Notes: a model not told the origin generated them from the letters alone. Counted from the stretch's first letter, positions 44,261-55,865 are shown. The stretch is DNA of 64,000 bases from Phytophthora sp. 'mugwort' (GCA_033558025.1 JAUCEF010000006.1:4588001-4652000); one strand, 5' to 3'. Made by a program: numbers and translations.

Positions 44261-44559
44261 ATGTGAGCGCGGGTCGGGCCGATTGACTCGGCGTTGCGAG
44301 GAGGTGTCGCGACCTCGATGGTGCGGCTTCGTTGTGGAAAACCCTCCGTATACTCGAGTGCACAGACCATGTCCACTGTTGTGTTCGCGTCGAGGGTGCG
44401 GCGATGTTTCAGTGGTCGCTGCGAACGGCGGGATGGTTTCTTGCGTCTCGAGCTTCTGCTCGAGACCGACGAACTACTGTCAATGCCCGATATTTCACCC
44501 TCCTCTAGGAGCGGGGAGTCACTTTCGACCGCGCCGATATCATGCGGGAGCCTCGCATA

Positions 44560-44705
44560 CTCGGCCGCCTCGGAAGGTTTCGGGAGCATCGAATGCTCGA
44601 CCGCCTTGGAAGTTTGCGGAGTGTAGCATGCTCGACCGCCTCGTGGTTTTGCGGGAGCCTCACATGATCGACCACCTCGGAAGGTTGCCGGAGCCTCGCA
44701 AGCTC
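44560..44705 (-). repeat. 36-bp tandem repeat, four units, in the protease-integrase linker
   Basis: Units like CTCGACCGCCTCGGAAGGTT... repeat every 36 bp with scattered changes. Thirty-six is a multiple of three, so the repeat adds 12 residues per unit (LPRRSS..., EHATLR-type text on the minus strand) without shifting frame. Confidence 0.75.
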
Positions 44706-44919
44706 AGCCGCCTCGTCCATCGACACAGCACACATCATGCAGAGAGGGCCATCGCCATTTCTGTGCAAGGTGCGTGTGTGGTGGTAGGTTTGTCCACGGC
44801 TCGGACATGGGGGCCAGTCCGACAGTGCCACCAGCAGGTGCGTCAACACCGCACTCACGTCGTAGGTGGTCCGACGCTTCACCGATCGGGCCAGCCAGCC
44901 GATCTGCGGTTGATACCGT

Positions 44920-45292
44920 GTCAATCACGGTATCCCTAGGATGCAATCGAAGGCGTAATTCATCTCGTACACCAAGAAGTCGTCGGAGCTCCGAAAGCCG
45001 TCGCAGGTGTACGGACGCGAGATCACTCGCCGCGGGACGCGGTGTGGGTTGCCGTCGGCCAACTTGACGACGAGCTCGCCAGTTCCTTGGCGAACCGGAA
45101 TCGAAGGCTGCAGCAGCGGCAGGCACGATGCTCGGAAGAGTTGTTCGAGGCACCGGAGTCGAGGAGCACGCGGGGTGGACGCCGCGCGCCGGCAACGTAA
45201 AGACTGAGTATGATCAGTCTCGGTTCGCCGTTCCTGGTAGTGGCATTGAAACGTGCGTGATGCACGGTGGGGCTAGGAGGAGAGGCTGCCAC
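44920..45292 (-). pseudogene. Element C aspartic protease
   Basis: RVLLDSGASNN (catalytic Asp at 45158-45160) is the retropepsin active site. After a frame change the C-terminal half continues to about 44920 with the ILGIPWLTRYQPQIGW block, the second conserved stretch of retroviral-type proteases. It follows the zinc knuckle. Confidence 0.75.
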
Positions 45293-45430
45293 CGGGGAAC
45301 CCGGACCTCCATTTCAACCAATAGGGCGCCCCGCACCTACTGGACCTTGTTGTTTTTTTGGCTGGGCAACCGGGCGTGCAGAGTCTTCTCGGGAGACGAC
45401 TGCATTGACCGACACCGGTGCAGGCGCACG

Positions 45431-46352
45431 GCACACTGCCGCGTGGTGACCAGGCTTGCAACAGCTGAAGCAATTCATGACTCCGGAACTACGACTGCCA
45501 CGGTTGAACTGTCAACCGCGGCCAGTCGAAGCGTCGATTGCGTCGATCCCCATCGGCTCTGGGATTGGTGCTTGAGGTGTTGCCGAGGCTACTCGTGAGT
45601 ACGAAGAGGACACCATATAGCCCTCGCGTAACGTGAGAGCGAACGCTTCTTCCGGGGTCTTCGGCTCGGCACGCATTAGTGAGTAGCGTGTCAGGCCCTC
45701 GCGCCTTCCGAAGATGAAGACATGGACTTGCGAAGCCATGTCGATCGGATCCGTGACGGCGCTACTAGATATCGTGTCTTCTGAACGTAGTCACGCATCG
45801 CGGACCTGCCTTGCCTTAGTCCGCCCGCATGCGTGACCCGTCCTGCGGAGGTTCAAACGCGAGACGAAAGGTCACTCTGGATGCTTTCCCAGAGTGGGAA
45901 ACGCATTAGGGTCAATGACCTGTTTCCGGAGGTCCCATTCCTTCGCCTTGCCGGTGAGGCGGGACAGCAAGAAGTTGATTTTTTGCTGTGGGCGCTACAA
46001 TCAACCTTGAAGCGATCGCGATGTCGATCTCGCGGAACCAGCGGTTCAGAGGGAGACGATCTTGTCCGACGCCTGGATACGTCGACGTCTCCATCTTGAC
46101 GGCGTCTTTCCGCGAGGTGCGGGAGGGAGTGGATACTCGCCGATTCGCTTCGGCGAGCTCGCGCACCATAAATGCTTGGATAGCCTGGCGTTGTCGCTCG
46201 GGCGTCGATGAGCTCAGTGTCGACGTGACGAAGACTTCGCCGAACACCTCCGCGAGGCGGTGTAGGGCATTCCATTCCACGGTCGTAAGATGGGGGAAGG
46301 CCGTGTGGTCCAGGATAGCTGGATCATCCGACGGGGCTTCGCTCATACTCAT
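45431..46352 (-). pseudogene. Element C gag with zinc knuckle, frameshifted
   Basis: The first ATG of the frame is at 46350-46352 ([14 protein letters not shown]). The capsid-like part [16 protein letters not shown] lies near 46020, and the frame breaks near 45970. The late part is at 45512-45739 (RREGLTRYSLMRAEPKTPEEAFALTLREGY). The zinc knuckle CFSCCKPGHHAAVC (CX2CX4HX4C) is at 45431-45472. Confidence 0.75.
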
Positions 46353-46394
46353 CTTGAACTTGGTCAATGGGAAGGACTGCTAAGTGCTACCAGG

Positions 46395-46656
46395 TGTAAC
46401 GGGACGAGGTCGACCATTATTTAGCTTACACTATTAGCTGTAGGAAGCACGCTAATACACTCGTAAATTCAACTCTGTTTTATTTTTAAGTCCGGGGCAA
46501 AATGACCCGGCCTTCTGTGAGCCACTCAATGTGGATCGACTTCTGATTGGCCGTAATGGGTCTGGCTCCCCACTTATCAGCCAATCCGGAGGATGTCTGC
46601 CTACTTATGTAATATTTAATAACCTACTTAGTTATGTAACAGGATGGCGCCTTACA
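46395..46656 (-). repeat. 5' LTR of element C
   Basis: Partner of 41062-41321, about 96% identical over 260 aligned bases. Confidence 0.92.
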
Positions 46657-47889
46657 CAAAATGCGAATTGAATGTATTCTTCTTATGCGCGACAGAGTCA
46701 CCAGTGGTGTAAATATATAGGACTCACTATCAATCATAGTAAAATGTATAACTATGGGTTGTAAAACCAACTGTAGATTGTAAAACCACCTACTGAGGTC
46801 TCGTTAAATATCTCGTACTGAGTACTGTTATAAGGAAGGTCAAGACACATGTCCCACATAATAACGTTGAAATAACCCGGTTAATGTACGGTGTTAATGA
46901 GAGAAATGTAAAAATCGAAGACGGGTGCACAAGGTGAACCACTCAGCAAACTACACGGCCAGTGGAGTATACACCCTTCGTTAGTCGGTGTGTAGGAGCA
47001 GTGCATATGACCCCAGATCCCTTCTAAAATCTATAGGATTCGCTCCACCACAGCTGCATTATCTTGATTGCTCTCCACCGGCAATGCCTTCAGCGTACAG
47101 ACCTCGGTGTTATCACCCCGCCATGTACACAGGAGCGTGGTAACACCGATGTACGCAGGATCATGCAACCTAAGCACTGCTGTATCGTACTGGTATCGAC
47201 ACCGGGCACTTGTCGCCTGCACGCATCTAGCTGTCCTTTATAGTGGAAGCAGTGGATATATAATACGTCAACACTAGACTAGATGATATGAAGCTGTGAT
47301 ATCCTCAGTAAGGAACGTATAACAACACGGAGTCTTGTGATGGTAAGCTAACCAGTGCAGGAACACACACGTCATGGTATCTTTGTTTTTTATTTCACAT
47401 CAATTACTGAAGACTTTCCGCAGAAATTGTATTGGCCAGCGATTACTAATGAATCATTAGTATCAACAGAAACCATTACGTCTGCAGTCCGCTTCCAAAC
47501 CTTGATCTTCCGTAAACCCAGCACCATTTTCCCGTTTCAGCCAGAATCACCCCCTTCCCCTCCATCAACCTTGCACGGCACGAGGCTCTATTACCACGCC
47601 ATCGAACGCCAACACGCGGGTGCAGGCGATGGATAGGACATCTCAAGTGGAAGAGTCAATATTGAAGAATCGCAACAAGAAACTACAGTACCGTGAGCGC
47701 CGCATTTCTTTTTTTACCTTTCTCATAATATCAGCCTCTGAGTCTAATGCTACATACCGGAGTGTCGTGGCCAATGATCCCATGCGCCCTCTTTGCTGGG
47801 ATCCTGACCAGACACTCGACGCTGGCATGGCTCTTCATATCGCCTGGCTCCAAGGACGATTAGGTCAATGGGCTGCACTCCTGTCGCCA
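46657..47889. other. Unassigned region right of element C
   Basis: A short piece at about 46818-46885 resembles a family B LTR fragment. From about 47640 the plus strand has text such as LHIAWLQGRLGQWAALLSP, which may already belong to the RT/RNase H connection of the next element, but I cannot assign it firmly. Confidence 0.3.
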
Positions 47890-50163
47890 TGAACGCTCGA
47901 GATCGAGAAGTGTATCAGGGAGAAGATGAGAACTTGGGGACGATCGCCGCATGCATTACACCTCGGTTCAAGGTGGACGAGGCTTTGATCGCGATCGCGG
48001 CCAGGAAAGAGCCACGCCGTCAGATTCAACCACCAATCCCAAATAATAGGCGCGGACGAGGAGCTGTTTATGGTGAGTTTTGACGGATCTGCACGAGTAA
48101 AACGAGGTAGCGAAGCCTATAGTGCGATTTTTGGAAGTTACCTGAGTGGACGGTTTTGAAGGCCCGATCCGGTTATGCCACGGATCTGACTGTGAACGAG
48201 GCAGAGTACAATGGACTCCTTCTATCTTTCGACTTGTTCGAAGGAATGGCGCAGGGACGTTTGGTGATTTGCGGTGATTCAAATTTGGTAATCAGACAAG
48301 TACGAGGCCAGATCGACTGTAAGGCACCCGGATTGACGCTGCTGAGGCTGAAGGCTTTGGATCGGCTCAAGGTCTGGTCAGACCACGAACTGTTACGCGT
48401 GAAGCGCGACTGGAATGCTGACGCGGACAGTTTAGCCAGCGCTGCGCTGCAGCGGCAGCAAGGAGTGATCGTCAACGAGGTGGAGGCGTATCAGGATCTG
48501 GTCACGCTGAATCGTCTGGATGAGATCCTAATGATCAGGTCGGAGGCCACCGTGGCGCGGATCGCGTTAGTAGCTACCCGATAAGGGACCAGATCCGTGC
48601 ACCGACCGACAGTTTGGGACGAGGCTTTTGTGAGAGATCTCCGTGTAGATCGTATCCGACAGGCACAAGACGAGGAAGTGTGGATAGCACGTTTGAAGAA
48701 GTATCTGACTGGGGATGTGACCGATCTCACACAAGATCAGGCTAGACTGTGTGGCAAAATAGCGTCGGACTATGACGTCGACGGCGATGATCTGTTGTTC
48801 TACTGTCCGCCTACCAAGAATCGGAAGTAGATCGGGACGGATTGTATGAGGCTGGTCGCGCCCGAGACATTCCACGTTGATATCTTGCATTACTATCATG
48901 CGAGCGTTGAAGGTGGACATCAAGGCATTGGCCGTACCTATCAACGGATCAGGGATGATTTCCACTGGAGAGGTTTATATCGCAGCGCGCAGAGATATGT
49001 GGGTGAATGTGTAGACTACGAAACTGGAAAGGGTCGCCCCACAATCAGAGGGGAATCGCGTGGGAAGCTCTGGGCGACATATCCTTTTCAGATCATTGCA
49101 ATGGATGACATACCCTCACTGCCGAGGTCGTTCAAGGCAACACTGAGCTACTGATCTCGGTAGATCTGTTCACAGGATATGTGATCGCAAAGGCAAATGC
49201 GTCTAACGGCCCAGACGATCACCGAGTCGTAGGAAGAGTATGTCTTCCGGAGATTTAGTGCTAGCGAGGCGATCCGCCACGATCGAGAACCCGGGTTCAT
49301 CTCTGACTTCTTCCGAGAGTTTAACAAGATCCTCGAACTGCGACAGAGGGCGACAATGGTGTATCGACCGCAAGCAAACGGAGCGACTGACGTTTGCGAT
49401 CAACACGGCCCAAGATCGAGTGGGAGGGATACACCGTTCTACCTAGTACACTGATGGGACCCCAGATCGACGTTGGGAGCCACGATAGCTTTGGGCAGTA
49501 CTCGCACCCGAGATCAAGATCTTAGGAGATGGAGGTTTCAGATCCAGCGTTTGTACACAACGACACGGAAACAAGTCAAATCAAGCTGAAGGAGGCGATT
49601 TCAGATCGAGCCGATCGGCATAATGAAGAGGCCTACCCACATTAAATCGAAACCGGATCTCAAGTTTGGCTGTATTTGGATCGCGTGAAGGAAGGATATG
49701 TGCGTAAGCTAGCACATCTGCGGCATGGTCCGTTACGAGTTGCAGAGAAGATCAACGAATACTCACTGCGCCGCGAGGTGACCGGAACGGAGTATCGGCT
49801 CTTCCCGATTGTGCATGTGTCCAAGTTGAAGTTGGTCAAGGAATTCCCAGATCGACCACAGATCGAGTTGACTGTACCAGTCTCGGATCGACTGGATTTG
49901 ACAAAACTCTGTTGCCCGAAGATAGCTAGACGCCAGTTCTAGAGGCAGACGAATACGAAGTGGAGAAGATCACTGATCTGAGGACTGGTAGCAGAACTCG
50001 GTATGGACGGATCTACCGGGAATTTCTGGTACATTGGAAAAGATATGCAGACCCCAGCTGGGTAGATGAAGCCGATCTCAACTGCGGAGCACTCCTTCAC
50101 GATTTCCTTCGGGGACAGGCTAACCGGAATCGTTTCGGTGCGATGCAGTCCCACGAGGAATAG
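47890..50163 (+). pseudogene. Gypsy chromovirus pol 3' half: RNase H, integrase, chromodomain (element E)
   Basis: Order on the plus strand: connection (GTIAACITPRFKVDEALIAIAARK); RNase H from about 48068 (VSFDGSARVKRG, frame break near 48132, then TVNEAEYNGLLL, ICGDSNLVIRQ, KRDWNADADSLA at 48156-48584); integrase zinc region 48846-49154 (HYYHASVEGGHQGIGRTYQRIR ... CVDY, with Tyr where the last Cys is expected); a degenerate core to about 49450 with several stops; GPY region 49676-49942; and a chromodomain 49941-50163 (YEVEKITDL ... FLVHWKRYADPSWVDEADL). Gag, protease and RT are missing on the left. No LTR was identified on either side. Confidence 0.8.
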
Positions 50164-50959
50164 TGAGATCAAGGAATCGCGGTGAGTTGGTCACCGCGAT
50201 GACGGAGAAGGATCTATGGGAAGGCCATAGATCGGAGGAAATGGGTGATGTATGTGACGTTATGCATGTAAATCTGCATGAGATTTCGAGAAACGGAAGA
50301 AGGAAATCCGGATCGGGTAAGCTCCAGATGAAAGAGTAGACGCATGAAGACCCAAAGCAGTCAAGACGGAAATAGGTAAGTATGGATGAAACGAAGAATG
50401 GCTGAGATGAATGCATGGAGACCTACTCATGAACGGCGGCTTCATACGAAATTGTCGGGATGGAAGACCAGAGCCAAGTGTAGAACGAACCGAATCAAGG
50501 GTCGACCTTTGTTCCGAAGTCGACCGATCCGGTACGCCGGATGTTCTATAGGCCGATCACGAAATTGGTTGCGCCAGGGATCGGCGGTGGCACCTTCACG
50601 TACGGCCTCCAGAAGGTCACCAGGTTCAGCTCGGTGAAGATCGAGGTCAGAAAGGTTGGCTGCCCGAGATGCCCGACCTAAATGCCAAGTCCCATCGTCC
50701 GTCATGGTCGGGAGGTGAAGGAAGAAAAGATCGAGGAATAGATCCAGATCGTCCCACCGCTCACGCATCATCACAGGAAATGAGCGGAGCAAAAGCTCGC
50801 CAGCTGTCGCCCGCGCTGATCCGCTCTTTGATGACGACCATGATGGTACTGCTCCACCACTGGGTCACGACGTTATTCAGCGGTAATCGGGAGATAATGA
50901 GCCGTCTCCCAATAAGCTTGGAGATGTCGTCGCTTGATAGCATGATAAGAATCCGCGAT
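50164..50959. other. 3' region of element E
   Basis: The DNA has the same GATC-rich composition as the pol above, so it probably belongs to the same element. It opens with an inverted repeat, CGCGGTGAGTTGGTCACCGCG, at about 50178-50198. Minus-strand ORFs at 50120-50416 and 50442-50792 have no recognised domain. Confidence 0.35.
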
Positions 50960-51730
50960 CTAAGCGAGAGTGGTATTCGATCTGCGATGGAGCGGCAGAT
51001 CGAAGGTCAGGGTCTCCTCCGGGTTATCCAACACCTCCCAGGGTCGAGAGGCGATCAAGGCCGTGATGTTTGGACCAGTAATAAAGTTGTCCAGATAATC
51101 GGTACCGGTCCTGGGGGCGTGGACTCCTCGCAAGCGCCGCGGGAAGAGCCAGCCAGATGGGATCGGGTGCCGGACGGTCAAGGCTCGCCATTTTGTGGCT
51201 GTTACTTGAAGCTGACCCAAAGTCATCGTCGGCCACGGATTAGTCTCGGCCTGAGTAAGAGCACGAGGCTGATCGTATCCAGGCAGTGCGATCGAGACTG
51301 GGAATAGCGGCGGGACCAATGGCGGCCGAGGAGATCCATGAGGGGTAGCCGGAGGACGTACGACATCGGATGTAGCGGAACCTTCAGATCCAGAAGGATA
51401 AGCTGGCGGACGTGGGGAACTAGGCCCACTTGAACAGCCGATCCCGTTGAGCGGCGGCGGACTGCCGCGAACAGAGTGTCCAGGACTCACCGGTTGACGA
51501 ACCGCAGGTGTCCCGTCAGATTCGTGTGGAGAGCCCTCGGGGGTACCAGGATCGGTTATCTCGATCGGCTGGGAAGCATCACAGCCCGGGAGTGTGCCGG
51601 ATCGGTGACGAGCTTGAGAACGAGATCGGGGACAAAGCGGCCAACGCTTGATCATCGCTGTCCTCCTCTTCGTCTTCTTCACCCGATTCTGGCAGTCCGA
51701 CTGACCGGGGAACCTCCGTACGGGACGCAA
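50960..51730 (-). CDS. Antisense ORF downstream of element E pol, unknown
   Basis: A 256-codon open frame, possibly entered without an ATG or continuing an upstream frame. The first 150 residues are Pro/Ser/Gly-rich and low in complexity. The rest is more protein-like (TMTLGQLQVTATKWRALT, DNFITGPNITALIASRPWEVL). It lies just downstream, in its own direction, of the PHD-like ORF at 51797-52447 and may be a broken continuation of it. No known domain is recognised. Confidence 0.35.
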   Translation of the reverse strand: MRPVRRFPGQSDCQNRVKKTKRRTAMIKRWPLCPRSRSQARHRSGTLPGCDASQPIEITDPGTPEGSPHESDGTPAVRQPVSPGHSVRGSPPPLNGIGCSSGPSSPRPPAYPSGSEGSATSDVVRPPATPHGSPRPPLVPPLFPVSIALPGYDQPRALTQAETNPWPTMTLGQLQVTATKWRALTVRHPIPSGWLFPRRLRGVHAPRTGTDYLDNFITGPNITALIASRPWEVLDNPEETLTFDLPLHRRSNTTLA

Positions 51731-51796
51731 CTAAGCCTTGTTCGCTGTCGATCCCCGGACCATCGTCGTCGATCTCTGGCTGAGGCTCGGATTTGG

Positions 51797-52447
51797 CTAG
51801 GGGAGCGACTCCCGCCGAGGCTGATCTGCCTGAACCTCCCGTCGGGGCAGTCGGAACTGGAGCAGCAAGGGATACAGCCACATTACCCACGCGCTTCTAA
51901 GTCTCGCACGCCCCGCAATGACCTTGGTGCTAACGCGTCGTCTTCCTCCACACCGACGCGCTGAAACTACAACCGCGCCACACTCGTGCTCCAATATGAG
52001 ATCACGCTTCTTCCACCAGTCTAATGCCTTTGCTAGGTTGGCTGCCCGCGTAGCGGAGTTGAATACATCAGGGAATTTATCGTGTTCTGGCATCCAGCGG
52101 ACGACCTTTCGGCGATGGGCGATGCTGCTGACAGCCTGTGTGCTGCGAGAATATCGGCGTGGCGGCGGCAACTGTGATTGAGAGTACTCGGGTTCATCTT
52201 CGGAGTCGTTGGCTAGCACCCCCACGTTGTTTCTCGTAGCATCCAACTCAGGTACGCTGAGAGGTGTGCTGTTGCTGGCTTGGTCGGCGTTGTCACAGTC
52301 TGGGCACACCACCGACTGCCCCAAGCCTTCGGCCCTGGTGGGTCGTCCACAAAATGGATGCATGTGACGGGAGCACTTTGGACAGCGATGAACAGGATCA
52401 ACAGGTCCACAACCTCCACATCGCACAGAAGACGTAGCGACTTGCAT
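51797..52447 (-). CDS. PHD-like zinc-finger ORF, antisense to the 3' region of element E
   Basis: A 216-codon ORF starting with ATG at 52445-52447. Residues 10-51 contain C-x2-C-x8-C-x2-C-x4-H-x2-C-x14-C-x2-C (CGGC, CPKC, HPFC, CPDC), which fits the C4HC3 spacing of PHD/RING-type fingers. An acidic Ser/Pro spacer and the stretch FPDVFNSATRAANLAKALDWWKKRD follow. The last 60 residues are Arg-rich and may be out of frame. PHD fingers usually bind histone tails or other proteins. It could be a captured gene, a second gene of the retroelement, or the start of another element on the minus strand. Confidence 0.5.
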   Translation of the reverse strand: MQVATSSVRCGGCGPVDPVHRCPKCSRHMHPFCGRPTRAEGLGQSVVCPDCDNADQASNSTPLSVPELDATRNNVGVLANDSEDEPEYSQSQLPPPRRYSRSTQAVSSIAHRRKVVRWMPEHDKFPDVFNSATRAANLAKALDWWKKRDLILEHECGAVVVSARRCGGRRRVSTKVIAGRARLRSAWVMWLYPLLLQFRLPRREVQADQPRRESLP

Positions 52448-53192
52448 GCCAGATATCTGATAAAACTGAGAGTGAGGACATCAAAAACCGTGGAAGGAAT
52501 GCTAGGGCACTCTACCGTCCAGTCCTTCATCTCTACCACCGATGCGGAGGTAACATCAGACACATCTCACTATGGTGGTGAATGTGTGTGGTCCTATAAT
52601 GCTTGCACTTAGTCGGCACTTGGAGAACCACTTACAGCAAAAACAGTTGTAATGAAAAGAAAAGCGTAATGGGTGACTCGAACTCAGTAGGGTTGATTAG
52701 CAACCTGCTCGCTTGCCTGCACGACTCAAATGAGACTTATGTTGAACTTCAAAAGAGTTTAATTTTGAACTTCAATTGGTCAGACTATTTCTGAATTATG
52801 ATCATTTGCTTTGACAATAAATAATCTGACTAAGACTACTTTTGAGCTCAAGACTATTTTCGCACACAGACTAACTACCGTAGACAGTGTACCAGGCGGC
52901 CAGGAGCAGGAATGAACCGACTACGCAATGGGCACTTAGGCGAAGGACCAGGTGGAGAAGGGGAAGTCAATCGGCTGCGTTCCGTTTACCAGATCGAGGG
53001 GGACCAGATTCACTAGGGATCACTAGCAATACCACCTCGACGAGACGCTCGGTGACCAGATCGACGCCCGTGGCGATTCTCTTGGGTCTGACGTAGCCGG
53101 TGGTAAGCGGTCTGAAGATCTGCGACCTAGTTTTCCAGCGCACGACTGATTCGCCGAGATGTATCCAGCTCCACACCTGCATCTCAGAATTG

Positions 53193-53456
53193 TCAAAGGA
53201 CAGTTAGGTACGACTCAGCTAACTCGACAGACAGAAGATCATGATACTTACGGGCGTCAGCAGATTCCGTCGCAGCTGTATCCCGATCACGGATCGCGGC
53301 TGCGAGATCAGACTGTAAAGGCGATTGGCGGAATTGCTCCAAGGCACGCAGATCGTCAGACATATTGGCTATGACACGATCCTGGTGCATGCGATCTCGC
53401 AGAAGATCGTCACGAGTACCTCGCGTACGACGGAGCTCATCTTCCGGGTAGGTCAC
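53193..53456 (-). CDS. Short antisense ORF with coiled-coil character
   Basis: An 87-codon frame, charged and helix-prone (ELRRTRGTRDDLLRDRM, LAAAIRDRDTAATESADARKYHDLL). It lies 0.75 kb upstream of the PHD-like ORF in the same direction and could be part of the same decayed antisense gene. No family match. Confidence 0.3.
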   Translation of the reverse strand: MTYPEDELRRTRGTRDDLLRDRMHQDRVIANMSDDLRALEQFRQSPLQSDLAAAIRDRDTAATESADARKYHDLLSVELAESYLTVL

Positions 53457-53880
53457 CTGACGCGCACGACTTGCATTATCGGTTCAACAAGAGTACGCGA
53501 GGCGGTCGAACGACGGGACCTAATGCTGTGAGGCGAAACGGGCGGCGATCGGCCTTCATCGGAGGGGTCGGAGTGGTGACCACTCATGGAATTGGGTGTA
53601 GATGGCTAGTTGGGGCGAAGATTGAAAAGTGTGACCGGAGTGTGGCCGCTGAACGGCAACGACTTCGGACAGGGGCGGTTGTGGAGAAGCGCCAACCAAG
53701 AATACCAGATCCCTAAGGAATGACCAGATCGGTGAGAAAGGCGGCCCCAGCTGTGAAAAGAGGGGGCGATCGAGCCGGATCGAGATACGAGGTAAAGGCG
53801 GGGCGACGTTCGACTTAATCTGGGGTGCAAGGGGCTGCTTCGATGACGAGGAAGGAAACCAGGGTCGGGCAATCACCCAA

Positions 53881-54300
53881 CATAGATCTGTTATAGTGTG
53901 ATCATCCGACCGATCGAGGATCAAGTGGATATTCGGAACCCGGATCGAGGAAGATGTATGAGATCAGGACTGGCGAGCGGTGACGGAATCGATCCGACTG
54001 GATCTAACCCCGTTTGACCTCGGTCGGACCCCGATCGTGCGGATCTGGGGTCCGCGGGTTGGCAGATCGCGCTGATCCGGCGGCCACAGATCGGCCTACA
54101 CCCCGCCGTCCGAGATCGAGCAGATCGGGTCGATCTTGCGGTCGAGATCGAGCGGATCGGGTCGATCGGTAGTTGCTGATCGGCGTGCAGGTTCCGACAT
54201 CCTCGATCTGTCAGATCGACATACATGTTCGGACATACGCGATCTGGCAGATCCAATCGATGTTGGCAGATTGACATACGCGCTCGGACATCCATCGCCC
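53881..54300. repeat. GATC-dense stretch
   Basis: I count 24 GATC in 420 bp by eye, about one per 17 bp, against about one per 256 expected by chance. Most sit in GATCG or CGATC contexts without a fixed period. The DNA from 48 kb onward is also GATC-rich, but less so. Confidence 0.75.
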
Positions 54301-55548
54301 TATCATTCCACAAATCGACGTGAGTGGCCTAAAGAACTAAACTAAAGTCCGGAGCTCGGGTATCAGCACCACGCTGCAAACGTTTCTGTCCAGCAGTGAG
54401 CGCGAGAGCTTCTAGTGCCCACCGTTCAAGCGTCGTCGATGTGATTGCGTAGCGGCGCTGGAGGCCATCTGGTACACAGCGACAGCTGCATTGTAACGGA
54501 GGGAGCAGTATGAGCAACTCGATGGATCACTAACTTCGGCCGGGGGCTCTTGGTACAGTAGTGCCGTGGGTGACACATGGACAACGAGTGTAGACGATCC
54601 AACGGCACCAGCGAACCGCCACCAATCTCGAGGGCCACTTCGTGCAGAGCGGTCACAAGGTAACATGAGTACGTTCTCCGACCTTGTGTAGCTACTCAAC
54701 ATGTTACATGTGCATGTTGCATGTTAGCGCAAGCCGAATGCTAGAAGAGTACATCAAAGTTTCACCTAGCGGGTATTCGTAGCAAGCTCAAGACATACAG
54801 GGGGTATTCGTAGCAAGCTCAATACATACAGGATTATTACCGAGTAGCTTCTGAAGCGTCCGGTCACGTATCTTGAGTTGGGGGTAGTGTTGTTGTGCCT
54901 GCAACATATTGATGCTGCTAAAACTAAATATCCGTTTCAACTGTTCGAAGCCGCGGATTAATCAGACAAAACTCGGGTACATGCAATACCCCATATGTGC
55001 GTGGTCATATCTGTAATTAAGCGGCATAGTTGAGTCCAAAACCGTAAATACTTTGCAATTCCCGCGCGATATTGAAACCGTGCCTTTAACATTCACTCTG
55101 CATTCCGCACGCTGTCGAGCTCCCGCACACAGGTAGAAAAGCTTATCCTGGAGATGTCTTGTTACGCCTTGTTGTACAGCAGAAGGTATGCGTGGTACCG
55201 TGCGGGGATGGTGTAATGCTAGTATTCAGCTATAAGTGCAGCTATAATGAGAATAGGTCGGCCAAGTCTCGATATATGGGCGTTTTGGTTATGAGAATGA
55301 TCCTGAAACAAGCTAGAAGACTGCGGAGTGTCCAAGATGTCATCATGCCATTGTTAACGCCAAGGTCGAAAAGTTGGAACGCCATGTGCTAAAGAATTGT
55401 CCTCGTTGGTCGGTATGTGAACGGATATGAGTACATCAAGGGTACTGGACAGCGGCAAACTAAACGGGCTTGAGTAAGCCACGGCTGAATCCCTTCGTAT
55501 GGTGAAGAAACCGAAGCAAGCAGCAAGGTTTTTTTTTGGCGGGATGAC
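54301..55548. other. Unassigned region
   Basis: No gene is recognised. It holds the 31-bp tandem duplication listed separately. A 77-codon plus-strand ORF at 55159-55392 has no family signature. Confidence 0.35.
54772..54832. repeat. 31-bp tandem duplication
   Basis: GGTATTCGTAGCAAGCTCAA begins at 54772 and again at 54803. The two units differ by one base (AAGACATACAGG against AATACATACAGG). Confidence 0.8.
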
Positions 55549-55865
55549 CTAGGAGACTTTAACGTGAGTGTCGCGAACTACATTTCCCACTCTGGCTCTA
55601 GATCTCAGACGGTCAAGCGGCCAAGCTTCGAATCTGAGCGTTTCCGGAAAAGGCAAGTCGGTTAACCACTTTACGTCCTTCTGATGTACCTCCAGGCTTT
55701 CGATCGACACTTGACGCCCTAGGTAATCCACTTTCCTTAGTCCCCACAAACTCTTGACGACACTGACCGACAAGTTCCATCTGTCACAGGCATCCAGTAG
55801 GCGTTCCACCCGATTGCAAAGTTGATCCCAAGTGTCGGCAGTGATTAGGATGTCGTCGATATATG
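55549..55865 (-). pseudogene. Gypsy reverse transcriptase fragment
   Basis: YIDDILITADTWDQLC (YIDD at 55852-55863) is the catalytic box of gypsy RT. It is followed by ERLLDACDRWNLSVS and KVDYLGRQVSIESLEVHQKDVKWL, the usual thumb-side sequence. The frame is open to about 55620 and then loses similarity. The fragment is isolated: nothing else of the element is seen on either side. Confidence 0.75.

Larger units (their letters stand above)
41062..46656 (-). mobile_element. Gypsy LTR retrotransposon, complete LTR to LTR but lacking RT (element C)
   Basis: Two LTRs of 260 and 262 bp flank a minus-strand gag-protease-integrase region. Reading on the minus strand, the 5' LTR is at 46395-46656, followed by a primer-binding-site-like TGGTAGCA two bases inside. 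The polypurine tract AAAGAGGGGGTGA lies just before the 3' LTR (41062-41321). Flanking 5-mers are CATAA and CAAAA, a probable target duplication with one change. Reverse transcriptase and RNase H are absent: the linker after protease runs straight into the integrase zinc region near 44250. With frameshifts in gag and integrase the copy cannot move by itself. Confidence 0.88.
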
